Of a stretch of DNA of 63,489 nucleotides, positions 39,422 through 48,688 are shown in pieces. Below the pieces are notes generated by a model. The model ran no database searches and was not told where the DNA came from. It saw only the letters and a list, made by a program, of their open reading frames with translations. Made by a program: the position numbers and the translations under genes. This DNA comes from Patescibacteria group bacterium UBA2023 (GTDB taxonomy: Bacteria; Patescibacteriota; Gracilibacteria; BD1-5; UBA2023): assembly GCA_002335145.1 (NCBI GenBank), contig DDBV01000033.1, positions 1-63,489 of the forward strand, given 5' to 3'. Positions within the stretch are counted from its first letter, which is position 1. Each line of letters starts with the position of its first letter.

Positions 39422-40903
39422 CTAGAACGCCCTCGCCACGATCACGCGGTGGAGCTTCGGATCCGTGATCGGCAGCAGCTCATCCGTGAATTGTCCGTCG
39501 AATGGGAGACAGCGTGTGGTCGCCTTCCACCGATCTTTGATGATCTTCTCGAATTCGGGGTCGAGATCCCAGGCGTAGAGCGCGAACTTGCCAGCCTCCA
39601 CGGCGGCACCCACCTCTTCGAGCGTGCGGCAGGCTACGGTATTCGTGCGCAGTCGCTCGGTCGAGCGGCGCAGGAGTTCCGTTTGGCCTTCATTGAGTAG
39701 GCGCGAGACGGTCGCGAAGACTTCCGAGACTGGCACGGTACTCTTCTCTCCCGTGATACGGGAGGCAACCGTAACGACTCATTCATCCATCTCTCGAGCT
39801 CCGCACTCGATTCGTACCGGGTATCCGGAGAGTTCCCAGTCCGTGATCTTCGCGCCTACGCGCTCATTTCGCAGATCGAGCAAGACCCGTTCCTGGTTAT
39901 TCGTTACCGCGCGCATTGATTCGCCTTTTACGGGGATCTCCGTACCGTCCGGTACGAGCATGGCCGCGACACGGCGCGCGTAGGCATTGGTTTCTTCGTC
40001 CCGGTCCTTACCGTAGATCGGCAGGATCACCGCCCGGTATTCGGAGATTCTCGGAGGAATGATGAGTCCCCGATCATCGGAATGTGCCGAAATCATTCCC
40101 CCGATCGAGCGCGTAGAGAGTCCCCACGAGGTATAGTACGGATGCTTGAGCGATCCGTCCTCATCGGCGAACGAGACATCGAATCCCTCCATGAATCCCT
40201 GGGCCAAGAGGTGCGATGTGCAGATCTGCAGAGCCCATCCATTCGACATCATTGGCTCGAACGTGGTGGTGACATCGCCTCCGGCAAATTTCTCGCTTTC
40301 GCTCTTGCGTCCGGCAATCCCGTCAATGGCGAGAAGATTTCGGATTGTGTCAATGTAAACATCGTGGAGGATCGAGAGCACGAATTCCCATGCCTCATCG
40401 CGGGTACGGTGGAGCGTGTGTCCTTCTTGCCAATGGAATTCCGCCGTTCGTAAAAATGGACGAGTGCGCTTCTCCCATCGCAGGATATTGCACCACTGAT
40501 TGCAGAGGATCGGCAGGTCGCGGTAGCTCCGGAGTCGCTTGCGGAAAAAATCGCAAAACATTGTCTCGGATGTCGGTCGCAGACCGAGGGGAGCATCGAG
40601 CTCCTTGTCGCCTACGCGTGTGACGGTAGCGATTTCGGGCGCGAAACCCTCTACGTGATCAGCCTCTTTCATGAAAAATTCCATCGGCACGAGCATGGGG
40701 AGCATGACGTTTTGTACTCCCATGACACGGATCTTAGCATCTATGTGGGCGCGGATTCGTTGCCAGATATCGGTCGATTTTGGCAAGAACGTAATGCACC
40801 CCGGCGTGGGGGAGTACTCAAAGAGTTCACCTGTTTGGGCGACATCGAGGTACCACTGGCTGTAGTCTTGTTCGCGGGATGTGAGCTTGATCTTTTCTGC
40901 CAT
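39422..40903 (-). CDS. proS: Prolyl-tRNA synthetase, archaeal/eukaryote-like type
   Basis: The protein has 493 residues with TGA (39779) as Gly. The N-terminus begins directly with the catalytic core (SREQDYSQWYLDVAQTGELF) and there is no bacterial editing (INS) insertion. Class II motifs: RPTSETMFCDFF (the TxE loop), motif 2 around ILRWEKRTRPFLRT, and GWALQICTSH. An anticodon domain and a C-terminal extension complete the 'type 3' ProRS that many CPR and some other bacteria have in place of the long bacterial form. Charges tRNA-Pro. Confidence 0.94.
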
Positions 40904-40935
40904 GAGGGAAAGTGGTTAGGGGGGGTAGGTGATCG

Positions 40936-42687
40936 TTAGTCCCGTAGAGCGGGGAGTCTAGAGGGAATGTGGTGGTCAGGTTCCGCCGATAGGCGTTCCG
41001 CATAGAGGTCCCGGATATCAGGGTCATCATAGAGGCGGGAGGCATGGAAGTTGGCATGGTACCATGCCGGTGCTGTTGCGAGGTGTGGTCATCCCGCTCG
41101 CGACCGGGCATCGAGCAGCCACCGGTAGAGAACCTCGCGGGTCGAGACGGGTGTTGTGTCTCTGCCGCATATCGGCCAAGCCGATTCCGGGACTCCCTTT
41201 TCCCAGGCGATTTCACGAGTCTTTATGCACTCCCAGTTGCTCTCCTCGTACACCGTAGCTTCGGGATCGAGGTGTACCAACCGGAGTTTCGCGTCCAAGG
41301 CGTCTTCCGATAAATCCGACAGGATGTAATTCATGTCAAGCGGTATGGCGTGCCGATGGGTCAGATTGTAGCTCGCCACCGTCCCCTCCACGTTCGAGTA
41401 TCCGAGCGCGATGAACGACACGAGCGAGACTGCCACGACTCCTGGCACCTCGCGCAGGCGCGGGAGTGCGAGCTTCCCGAGTCCGATCAAGAAGATCGCT
41501 ATAGTGAGAATGCTCGCATAGACCACGAGAACGCGTTCTGTTGAGAGGCCGTATGCCATGACGTAGTGCCAGACGCGGGAGAGTCCGGATGCGGCAATGA
41601 CGATCGCGCAGAGCGCGATAATCGCAATCATGATGCGAATCGATACCGGAGGAGTATTCTTGTCGGACTGGGAATACTCGAAGCTCGCCTTCGCAAGAAT
41701 GACATTGATGAACGAGACGGCGAGCAATTCGTAGAAACCCTTATGTAGGTACTCGGCGTATGTGAGTCCGAGGGTTTGCCAAACTCCCGCATCGGCGGGC
41801 AGGAAAAAGTAGCGTATCTGTACGCCGATATAGAGAGCATAGAGCGCAATGACCCCTCCGAGAATGATTGGCCACGAGAGTACACTGCCGAGACTCGTAT
41901 CTGATGGGGATGCTTCTCGAGATTCAGGAAGGCGCGATGGTGCGAGGATCCACGCTCCCACGATGGTGAAGAATCCAGTCGTCCAAGCCAATACCTCCAA
42001 TACGGTCTCTCCAAAAAGTTCGGAGACCCATTGGGGAACGATCGTGTCCATGATGCGGGCAAAAATCGCGTCTGACCCAGCAAGAAGCGGTATGACAAAC
42101 AGAAAAATAGCTCCCAGGACCGCGAGAGATGCGGCATAACGGGCGACATTCCGTGATTTGCTCACCACGGAAAACGAAATCGCCGAGATGTGAAGTGATG
42201 GGATGATCGACCCGAAGAACGACCGTAGTAAGAGAATCTTCATGGGGACCACTCGCCAGGTGTCCCAGACATTGCGAGCGACCCCGGACGCGTACGCGGG
42301 CAGGGCTACATTGAGACCAATGAGTACCAGACAGAGGTAGAGTCCCATGTCAGCGGATCGAAAAAAGGCGAACCATGCGGATGTTGCCCAGGCTGAGATT
42401 GCGAGAATTCCTCCGAACCAATCGAGTCGAATCTTTCGGTTGTATTGGTAGTAGCCGAGAACGAGTGCGAGATATCCGGTCTCCACGATCGCCACCGACA
42501 CGCCCGCGAGATCCGACTCGCGCATGCGCAGGAGCACAGCCCACGCGAATCCGAGCACGAGGAGGGCCGGAGCGAACCATAACGGAAACGATGAAGCGTC
42601 CGGAAGTGGGAGGAGTTTCAGGGGCGCGGGTTTCTTTTCTGTCTCGGGAGACTTCGAAGATGCGGAGATCTGATCAGGAGTTTCCAT
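40936..42687 (-). CDS. DUF4173-like polytopic membrane protein
   Basis: The protein has 583 residues. The frame passes a TGA (41089) and gains 51 residues before TAA. A Pro/Lys-rich N-terminus precedes about twelve membrane spans. A GFYELLAVSFINVIL segment and the late motif SNVEGTVASYNLTHRHAIPL followed by LDMNYILSDLS resemble DUF4153/DUF4173 proteins. A soluble C-terminal tail of ~130 residues follows. It lies between lysS and proS with short gaps and is probably read from the lysS promoter. The biochemical function of this family is not known to me. Confidence 0.72.
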
Positions 42688-42723
42688 TGAAGTCTGGCAA
42701 GGAAGTAAGTCCCCACTTCTTTG

Positions 42724-44751
42724 TTACGCACCGTAGAGAGTCATGTCCTTCGCGAGTTGCTCTACGGTGTCTGTCGGCCCAAAGATCGCGACGGCGATAT
42801 ATCGAAACTCACCGGATTGTTTGCTCCGGTATCCGTCCACGAGTTCCCGCTCGCGGTGCGCCTTCGCCATGATATCCGTGAATTCCGCAACGAGGAGACC
42901 CTCCGACCGGGCAGCTCCAACGAATTCCTGTACGCGTTCCTGGGAAGCAGCGAGATTGACGATGGGATAGATACTGTTGGCGAAATGATTATATCCGTCC
43001 GCGTCTTTGAGTATCTTAATGTCACCGATAAAGGCTTTTTCGGCATGTTCCGCGAGCATGATATTCGCGTGAGATAGAGCATTGGCCACGACTCCTACCG
43101 GGTAGCTCGGATCGACCACGACTACAATTTTCTTGGCACGATAGCGCGCCTCTTCTTCCTTTGCGGACAGGGGCTGAGTCTCGGGTCGCATGAGTGGAAA
43201 AAGGGTCACATCACGCAGGTTGTTTTGTTTCGTGAGTAGTGACAACAACCGATCCACGCCGAGCCCCCATCCGGAGATCGGCGTCATGCCATGCTCCATG
43301 GCTTCCACGAACTCCATGTCGCCTCGCATCGCCTCTTCGTCACCCTCATCGAGAGCTTTGTCTCCTGCCATGAATCGTTCCGCTTGGTCGATCGGGTCTA
43401 CGAGTTCGGAGTACGAATTCACGAGTTCCCACCCGTTCACAACGAGCTGGAAAGCATCGGCAACGTTTGGATTTGTGTCATTTCGGCGAGCGAACGGTTT
43501 GAGGACGACGGGGTAATTGTAGAGGAAAGTAGGATTGATGATTTTCGGACGGGAGACCTTCTTATAGAGGTAATCGATGAGCGTGGTGAGACCCATAGCT
43601 TCCATACCCGGAAGTTCAATACCGCGTGCACGGATGTCGCGCCGCAGGGTCTCGACATCGGTATAGGTCGAGACATCGAGACCAGAGTCACGCTTTACGA
43701 GTTCCACATAGTCTTCTTGCTGCCAGGGCGTGGTAAAATCAACATCGATCAGTTCCCCGTTCTTGTTGAGGATTTTCCGCTTCTTTTCGAGGTCGAGCTT
43801 GCTGAAGAGATAGTCGAACATCTCCTCCGTGAACCGCATGTTATCGCGGTAGGTCCAGTACATCACATTATGCTCCAGGTGGGTATGCTCCGGCAGGTGC
43901 GAAGGGTCCATTCCTTCGTTTCGAAATGCCTTGCCAAGCTCGAAGACGCGCTCCATTCCAGCGATATTGAGGAGCTTCAGGGGAATTTCGTGCGAGATGC
44001 GTAAATAGACGTCGATTCCGAGCGCGTTCTGGTGGGTAATATATGGCTTCGCTGCAGCTCCTGTGGGGGTATTCGTGAGCGTCTGTCCCTCGATCTCCGT
44101 GAAGCCGTGTAGGGCATAGAATTCACGAAGGGTTGCAATGAAGCGGCTGCGAAACTTCATCCGCGCCATTGTCTCGGGGTCGGTGATCAGATCGAGATAC
44201 CGTTTTCGGTACTTGGTCTCCTCATCACTGAGGCCGTGGTACTTCTCCGGCAGCGGTCGGAGAGCCTTTCCGAGGAAGGCATAGTCCGCCACATAGAGCG
44301 TCAGCTCTCACTTCTGCGTATAGAAAAATTCTCCAGATACTCAGACGAGATCTCCGAGATCGAGGAGTTTGTCCGCGAACTTCGCGGCAGACACGGTATC
44401 GCCCGCATCATTCGTGAGCTCGTCTACATACGCATTATCGCGCCGGCGGATTCGACAAGAGGCTGATGAAAAAAGAATTTGAATTGTTCCGGTTTCATCG
44501 CGCAGGCTCGCGAAGACGAGTTTTCCGAAGCTGCGCTTGAGTACGAGGCGTCCGGCGAGTGAGTGAGTTCGTGCCGGGTTGGTTTGTACGGCTTCGAGAT
44601 CGCGGAGTTCCATGGTCTCGGCCGATACCGCGGCATCGGCGATACTATGGGTTTTCTTGAATAATTCTGGATATGGATGTACGCCGAGGGCACGAATGCG
44701 CGCGAGCTTGTCGAGGCGGACACTCCGCTCATTATTGATATCGACGGACAT
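42724..44751 (-). CDS. lysS: Lysyl-tRNA synthetase with C-terminal DUF2000-like domain
   Basis: The protein has 675 residues, against ~500 for usual class II LysRS. TGA at 44341 and 44308 codes for Gly and joins the N-terminal OB fold to the catalytic core. Motif 2 is seen in FRNEGMDPSHLPEHTHLEH and motif 3 in GWGLGVDRLLSLL. From about residue 520 an extra domain follows (KKIVVVVDPSYPVGVVANAL ... GEFRYIAVAIFGPTDTVEQL). It resembles DUF2000, a relative of peptidyl-tRNA hydrolase 2. The domain is in frame without a stop, so it is a true fusion. It has its own promoter. Confidence 0.93.
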
Positions 44752-44778
44752 GAGTGTTTCGATAGGAGACTTTTGGCA

Positions 44779-44806
44779 AGTATACGCGAAAAATATCCCG
44801 ATTCAA
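44779..44806 (-). promoter_or_regulatory. Promoter of lysS
   Basis: On the minus strand: TTGAAT (44801-44806), a 16-nt spacer and TATACT (44779-44784), 28 bp before ATG. Confidence 0.75.
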
Positions 44807-44895
44807 GCCGAAGCTGATCGGGATGTGAGAGAGAGGCCATGTCTCAGAAGTGTAATTCTCCTGGGGTGGCTATTTGTCTCCGTTGTCAGGTTTTT

Positions 44896-45128
44896 CTATT
44901 TCAAAGTGGAGGGAGTGCTGAAACTCGTAGAAACCTGTGCTTCAGAGGGGTATAAGGTCATACAAGGGTGTGGTCTTTTCCCCCCGTTGAGCTCGTAAAG
45001 GATCCCATAAAATTTATCATCACTCATCAGCATAGTCTCCACACTCACGATATTACGTGGCACGACTGCACCATAAAAAAGCGAGGCTCTAGAAGAAGAT
45101 ACTTTATTGCATCTTCTTTTTCTCGCAT
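44896..45128 (-). pseudogene. Small gene with apparent frameshift at a T-run
   Basis: This lies in the 430-bp gap between rsmG and lysS. ATG 45128 starts MREKEDAIKYLLLEPRFF in one frame. At the TTTTTT run (about 45073-45080) the coding-like signal moves one base and continues YGAVVPRNIVSVETMLMSDD to TAG at 44896. Joined, it would be a ~77-residue soluble protein. It may be a decayed gene, programmed -1 slippage or a homopolymer error. No family recognised. The rest of the gap holds only the lysS promoter. Confidence 0.4.
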
Positions 45129-45181
45129 GAGATACAGTAAAATAAGTCCATACAAGCTTTGAAAATACTCGAATCTTTTTG

Positions 45182-45826
45182 CTATCGGATACGCTTGTAC
45201 TCGTAGATGACGCGCTCCTGATTGCCGAGCATATACGGATAGGCATTTACGAATCCCATGCCCGCTGACTTCGCCGCAGCATTCCCCTCGGTCATTTCAG
45301 CGTCATCGTAGAGTTTGTAGGCATAGAGCGTTCCGCCTGGCCCGATGAACGGTGCGGCCCACGCAATGAGTTTCGGCAGATAGGCTGTCGCGCGCGAAAC
45401 GACCGCGTTGTAGAGCTTGGCGTGATCCGGTTTTTTTCCCAGTTCTTCGGCGCGTCCCCAGATCGCCCGAGCATTCGGGAGATCGAGCACTTCAATAAAT
45501 TCCTCGGTGGCACGGGTTTTCTTGCCGACCGAGTCGAGCAGAGTGAATCCAACATCCGGACAAAGGATGGCGAGAGGGAGACCAGGGAATCCTCCGCCGC
45601 TGCCGAGATCGAGCCAGTCGCCCGTGGGAGCGATGAAGTCAAGGAGCATCGCGGAGTCCGCGAAGTGTTTTTCAATCACGCCCTCGGGCGTACGGATGGC
45701 TGAGAGATTGATCTGTGAATTCTTCTGCAAAAATGCCTCAAGCAGGCGATCAAAACGATCGAGCTCGATAGGGGAGAGAGTGCATCCGATCTGTGCGAAC
45801 GCTTGGGTAATACAATCTTTGGACAT
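45182..45826 (-). CDS. rsmG: 16S rRNA (guanine-N7) methyltransferase RsmG
   Basis: The protein has 214 residues, typical size. SAM-binding motif I is seen in WLDLGSGGGFPGLPLAI, followed by TLLDSVGKKTRATEEF and the RsmG-specific VVSRATAYLPKLIAW. Methylates G527 of 16S rRNA; loss gives mild streptomycin resistance in other bacteria. No TGA. It lies 4 bp after the DUF6984 gene and is probably co-transcribed with the SPFH-NfeD-DUF6984 group. Confidence 0.95.
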   Translation of the reverse strand: MSKDCITQAFAQIGCTLSPIELDRFDRLLEAFLQKNSQINLSAIRTPEGVIEKHFADSAMLLDFIAPTGDWLDLGSGGGFPGLPLAILCPDVGFTLLDSVGKKTRATEEFIEVLDLPNARAIWGRAEELGKKPDHAKLYNAVVSRATAYLPKLIAWAAPFIGPGGTLYAYKLYDDAEMTEGNAAAKSAGMGFVNAYPYMLGNQERVIYEYKRIR

Positions 45827-45830
45827 GATT

Positions 45831-46175
45831 CTATGATTCAGTTAGACGATCTTGTGGCCGTGGAAAACGTTGCAATGGTGAAAAATCAACCTTCCAAATA
45901 TCAAGCTCAAAGAAGCGTCCAGCTTGATCGAGATTCACCGTAATGCTTACAGGGACACCATCTGTATCGCAATAGAGGGCTGAAGCGATTTCGGTACCAA
46001 AAATAGCAAGGGTATCGGAATCATATACGAACTTGACACTCCCCATGCCACCATCATTCATGTCAACCACTTTGCTTCGGTCTAACATACTGATCAAGGC
46101 GGGGTATTTCTCTTTGTCCGTGATTATATCAGTAATAAGAACAACCTCTTCCGATCGAAGATATCTTGGATTCAT
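45831..46175 (-). CDS. DUF6984-like protein
   Basis: The protein has 114 residues. ATG 46173-46175 starts MNPRYLRSEEVVLITDII. The DMNDGGMGSVKFVYDSD segment and the C-terminal DGVPVSITVNLDQAGRFFEL then ELDIWKVDFSPLQRFP match my recollection of DUF6984, a small family often found near toxin/immunity loci. It has no signal peptide. It stands 7 bp after nfeD-like and 4 bp before rsmG, an unusual place for an immunity-type gene. Confidence 0.65.
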   Translation of the reverse strand: MNPRYLRSEEVVLITDIITDKEKYPALISMLDRSKVVDMNDGGMGSVKFVYDSDTLAIFGTEIASALYCDTDGVPVSITVNLDQAGRFFELDIWKVDFSPLQRFPRPQDRLTES

Positions 46176-46182
46176 GCGATGA

Positions 46183-46629
46183 TTACTTCGCGAGTGAGAC
46201 TCGGAATACTCCTCCTTCGGTCGAGTCGAGGTGTACGGTTTTCCCGTTGGCGAACTCACTGGTCACCGATGATGCATCTACGAGGTAGTCGACCCCATCG
46301 ATCTCGATCTTGTACTCGCCGGAGACGGTCTTGAGCTTGAATGATAGACCTTCGTACCGAGCGATCCCCTGTTTGGTGTCGGGTACGGAACGGCGGAACC
46401 ACCGGGGAAAAGCAATTGCGAAGAGGGTACTTCCTGTGGCAAAGATTGCCCCCTGGGCGATGGAAAAATCCGTCTCGCCCGTGATGGCGACGTACGCTGC
46501 CACCAGAAATGCGGCGACTCCCATGGAGAGCGCGTAAAAAGCGGCGGTTATCGCTTCGATCACCACGAAGACCATGCCCGCACAGATCCAGAAGACCAGG
46601 AGGTTATTGGAGAGGTCGGAAAATTCCAT
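46183..46629 (-). CDS. NfeD-like membrane protein
   Basis: The protein has 148 residues. Three membrane spans (residues ~10-75) are followed by a C-terminal OB-fold domain (IARYEGLSFKLKTVSGEYKI ... GVDYLVDASSV) as in short NfeD proteins. The family works with SPFH/stomatin proteins in membrane microdomains. Here it lies 12 bp after the SPFH gene in the usual pairing. No TGA. Confidence 0.85.
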   Translation of the reverse strand: MEFSDLSNNLLVFWICAGMVFVVIEAITAAFYALSMGVAAFLVAAYVAITGETDFSIAQGAIFATGSTLFAIAFPRWFRRSVPDTKQGIARYEGLSFKLKTVSGEYKIEIDGVDYLVDASSVTSEFANGKTVHLDSTEGGVFRVSLAK

Positions 46630-46641
46630 AATTGGGACGAG

Positions 46642-47523
46642 TTATTTTGAGGCCATATTCCCTACCATCTTCGCGAGCGACCCGAGAATGTCGGTATCCA
46701 CCACGAACTTGGTGTTGCCAGCGAGCGCATTTTGTACCACGGAAAGCTGTTCTTTCGTTACGGCTTGTCCGTGGAAGTATTCCATCGATGCCTTGGATTC
46801 GAGCTCGATTGCTTTCGCTGCTGCTTCGGCATTGAGGATCTTGGCCTGAGCCTCTCCCTGTGCGCGCAGGATCTCGCTCTCGCGCTCTCCCTCGGCGGTG
46901 AGGATTTGCGATTGCTTGTCTCCCTCGGACTTGGTGATGAGTGCCATCTTGTATCCCTCGGCTTCCAAGATGCTTGCGCGCTTCTCGCGCTCGGCCTTCA
47001 TCTGTTTGCTCATGGCCTCCTGGATATCGTGCGGAGGATCGAGACGCTTGATCTCTACGCGCATGACCTTGATTCCCCACTTCGCGGTCTCCTTGTCGAG
47101 CGAGGCGAGCAGGCGTGCGTTGATCGCCTCGCGGTTGGAGAGTGTCTCGTCGAGTGACATGGTACCCAATACCGAACGGAGGTTGGTCTGCGCGAGATTG
47201 ACCACTGCCATGAAGACATTAGAAATTTCGTAGACCGCCTTGTACGGGTCGGTGATCTGCACGTAGACGATCCCATCCACGGCCACTCCCACGTTATCCG
47301 CGGTGATAATCTGTTGCTCAGGAACATTCACTACCTGCTCGCGGATATCCACGCGGCGCATAGACTGGATTCCCGGGATGATGAACTGGATTCCCGGCGT
47401 GACAGTTCCGGTATACTTTCCGAGTGTTTCGATGAGTCCGACCTCTCCCTGCGAGACTTTCTTGACCGAGATGATTGCCACAACGAAGGCGAAGACTACG
47501 AAGAGCAGGAATATGGAGTCCAT
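46642..47523 (-). CDS. SPFH/band 7 (stomatin, QmcA-like) protein
   Basis: The protein has 293 residues. An N-terminal span (SIFLLFVVFAFVVAIISV) is followed by the band 7 domain (SQGEVGLIETLGKYTGTVTP). The rest is a long Ala/Glu/Lys coiled coil (GERESEILRAQGEAQAKILN) ending in a short hydrophobic tail. It forms oligomeric membrane scaffolds with NfeD partners. ATG 47521-47523 is chosen because it follows the promoter; the frame is open further up but has no better start. Confidence 0.92.
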   Translation of the reverse strand: MDSIFLLFVVFAFVVAIISVKKVSQGEVGLIETLGKYTGTVTPGIQFIIPGIQSMRRVDIREQVVNVPEQQIITADNVGVAVDGIVYVQITDPYKAVYEISNVFMAVVNLAQTNLRSVLGTMSLDETLSNREAINARLLASLDKETAKWGIKVMRVEIKRLDPPHDIQEAMSKQMKAEREKRASILEAEGYKMALITKSEGDKQSQILTAEGERESEILRAQGEAQAKILNAEAAAKAIELESKASMEYFHGQAVTKEQLSVVQNALAGNTKFVVDTDILGSLAKMVGNMASK

Positions 47524-47533
47524 GGGTGCGAGT

Positions 47534-47577
47534 GAAAAAATACCCATCCAGTATAGGATGGGTAGACGAAAAAGCAA
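47534..47577 (-). promoter_or_regulatory. Promoter of the SPFH operon nested in a terminator
   Basis: On the minus strand: TTGCTT (47572-47577), a 16-nt spacer and TATACT (47550-47555). The -10 is exactly the loop of an intrinsic terminator whose stem is ACCCATCC/GGATGGGT (47542-47549, 47556-47563) with tail ATTTTTT. The hairpin would end the upstream transcript, while the same bases start the next one. Confidence 0.75.
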
Positions 47578-47603
47578 GAGAGAGGCCTCCCGATCGGAGG
47601 TGT

Positions 47604-48371
47604 CTAGGAACGGGAAGTTCCTCTCAGGACGGCATCTCGGCGGGCTCGCCATGCCCGCAGAGCAGTATCGAGTCTTCGGAATGTTGGCCCTCCACCGATG
47701 ACTCCTGTTGCTACGAGTATCGCGAAGAGTAGGATAAGCCCCTTCGATCCTTGGACGTGATTGCGCTCCACAGTCTCCTGCTCTGCCATGAGGGGGAGAA
47801 TGCCTGCTGCAAAATCCTGTCGGAATATTTCGAGATCCTTCACCGACATCGCCTTCACCGCATCAGCGATTTCGTCCAGACGTTCAGCGATCAATGCCAT
47901 GTCATTCCCGCTCGGGTCGATTCCGAGCATTTCGAGCAAGTCATTACCGATCACGTAGTCTCGCATGACAGAGTTTGTTTCTTCTACTCTGGACTGGAAA
48001 GATCCGACATTATTCCAGAAATTATAGGGGAGACCCGTCCGGGCATTTCCTTTTATCAGGAGCATACCACGCCGTTCCAGGGCTTTTGCGACTTGCGGGT
48101 AGTCGACAACGAGCTCTTCGCAGAGACCGACAGCCCGGACATGCGCGGGTACGGTATTCGTCCTGATACGGTTCTGCAGGTCTTCCGTTGTCGTATCAAC
48201 GAGCGCAGTTGCCGCACCGGGATGTATCTGTTCCAGGGCTTTTAACGTCATTTCGTGGTGTGCTCCAACACAGGATACTGTCGCGGTCCCTCTCGTTGGC
48301 TCGGCCGCATTCGCGCCTCCGGTAATGCCGATCGCTGCGGCAACTCCAAGGAGAGTCTTCTTCATTGACAT
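47604..48371 (-). CDS. Exported protein with C-terminal membrane anchor
   Basis: The protein has 255 residues. A signal peptide (KKTLLGVAAAIGITGGANA) opens it. A helical soluble region with two Cys follows, then a late span (GLILLFAILVATGVIGG) and a basic Arg-rich tail (RRLDTALRAWRARRD). It has its own promoter. No TGA and no family recognised. It could be an envelope protein held at the membrane, or a sorting signal read by an exosortase-like system, but no LPxTG or PEP motif is present. Confidence 0.62.
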   Translation of the reverse strand: MSMKKTLLGVAAAIGITGGANAAEPTRGTATVSCVGAHHEMTLKALEQIHPGAATALVDTTTEDLQNRIRTNTVPAHVRAVGLCEELVVDYPQVAKALERRGMLLIKGNARTGLPYNFWNNVGSFQSRVEETNSVMRDYVIGNDLLEMLGIDPSGNDMALIAERLDEIADAVKAMSVKDLEIFRQDFAAGILPLMAEQETVERNHVQGSKGLILLFAILVATGVIGGGPTFRRLDTALRAWRARRDAVLRGTSRS

Positions 48372-48403
48372 AGATGAAATTTATTACCGTGTAATTATAT
48401 ATG

Positions 48404-48431
48404 AATATATCCACGTATCATACGTTGTCAA
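48404..48431 (-). promoter_or_regulatory. Promoter of the exported protein gene
   Basis: On the minus strand: TTGACA (48426-48431), a 16-nt spacer and TATATT (48404-48409). A second box TATAAT lies at 48394-48399. Confidence 0.65.
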
Positions 48432-48488
48432 GAAAAAGTTTAGATGTCAATACGTAAGGAATGTCGGTATTTTCCATATCTTCGAATA

Positions 48489-48516
48489 TTGCAATTCCGC
48501 TGTATTCGCATATACT
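48489..48516 (+). promoter_or_regulatory. Promoter of thrS
   Basis: TTGCAA (48489-48494), a 16-nt spacer and TATACT (48511-48516), identical in layout to the ybaB promoter. The thrS ATG is 173 bp further, leaving a long leader. Confidence 0.75.
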
Positions 48517-48544
48517 CACTCGCGTTATCTCCTGCGATCATCTT

Positions 48545-48601
48545 ATGGCACAACTTGGCACGCGCGCGCGGATCGTCGCGACTCTCATCCGGGGGGTATA
48601 A
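48545..48601 (+). other. Possible leader peptide in the thrS leader
   Basis: An 18-codon frame (MAQLGTRARIVATLIRGV) ends in TAA 27 bp before a terminator hairpin. It has two Thr and three Arg codons, so a Thr-specific sensing role is possible but not compelling. Confidence 0.3.
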
Positions 48602-48627
48602 CGTCGTGCCGATTCGCCATACAGACT

Positions 48628-48649
48628 GTCCCGAGATCGGGGCTTTTTT
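48628..48649 (+). terminator. Terminator-like hairpin (attenuator) before thrS
   Basis: Stem GTCCCG/CGGGGC with an AGAT loop, followed by six T. It lies between the promoter and thrS, so readthrough must be allowed for expression. No T-box sequence motif was seen. Confidence 0.55.
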
Positions 48650-48688
48650 ATTCTTCCTCCCACCCAATCAATAACACACACCATTCCT

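Noticed and set aside
44896-45246. A single 116-codon minus-strand gene through the end of rsmG
   Set aside because: Its N-terminal part overlaps rsmG in a low-complexity Ser-rich frame; only the part below 45128 looks coding.
48628-48649. T-box riboswitch before thrS
   Set aside because: The leader is too short and lacks the T-box sequence and a stem I pattern; only a simple hairpin is seen.
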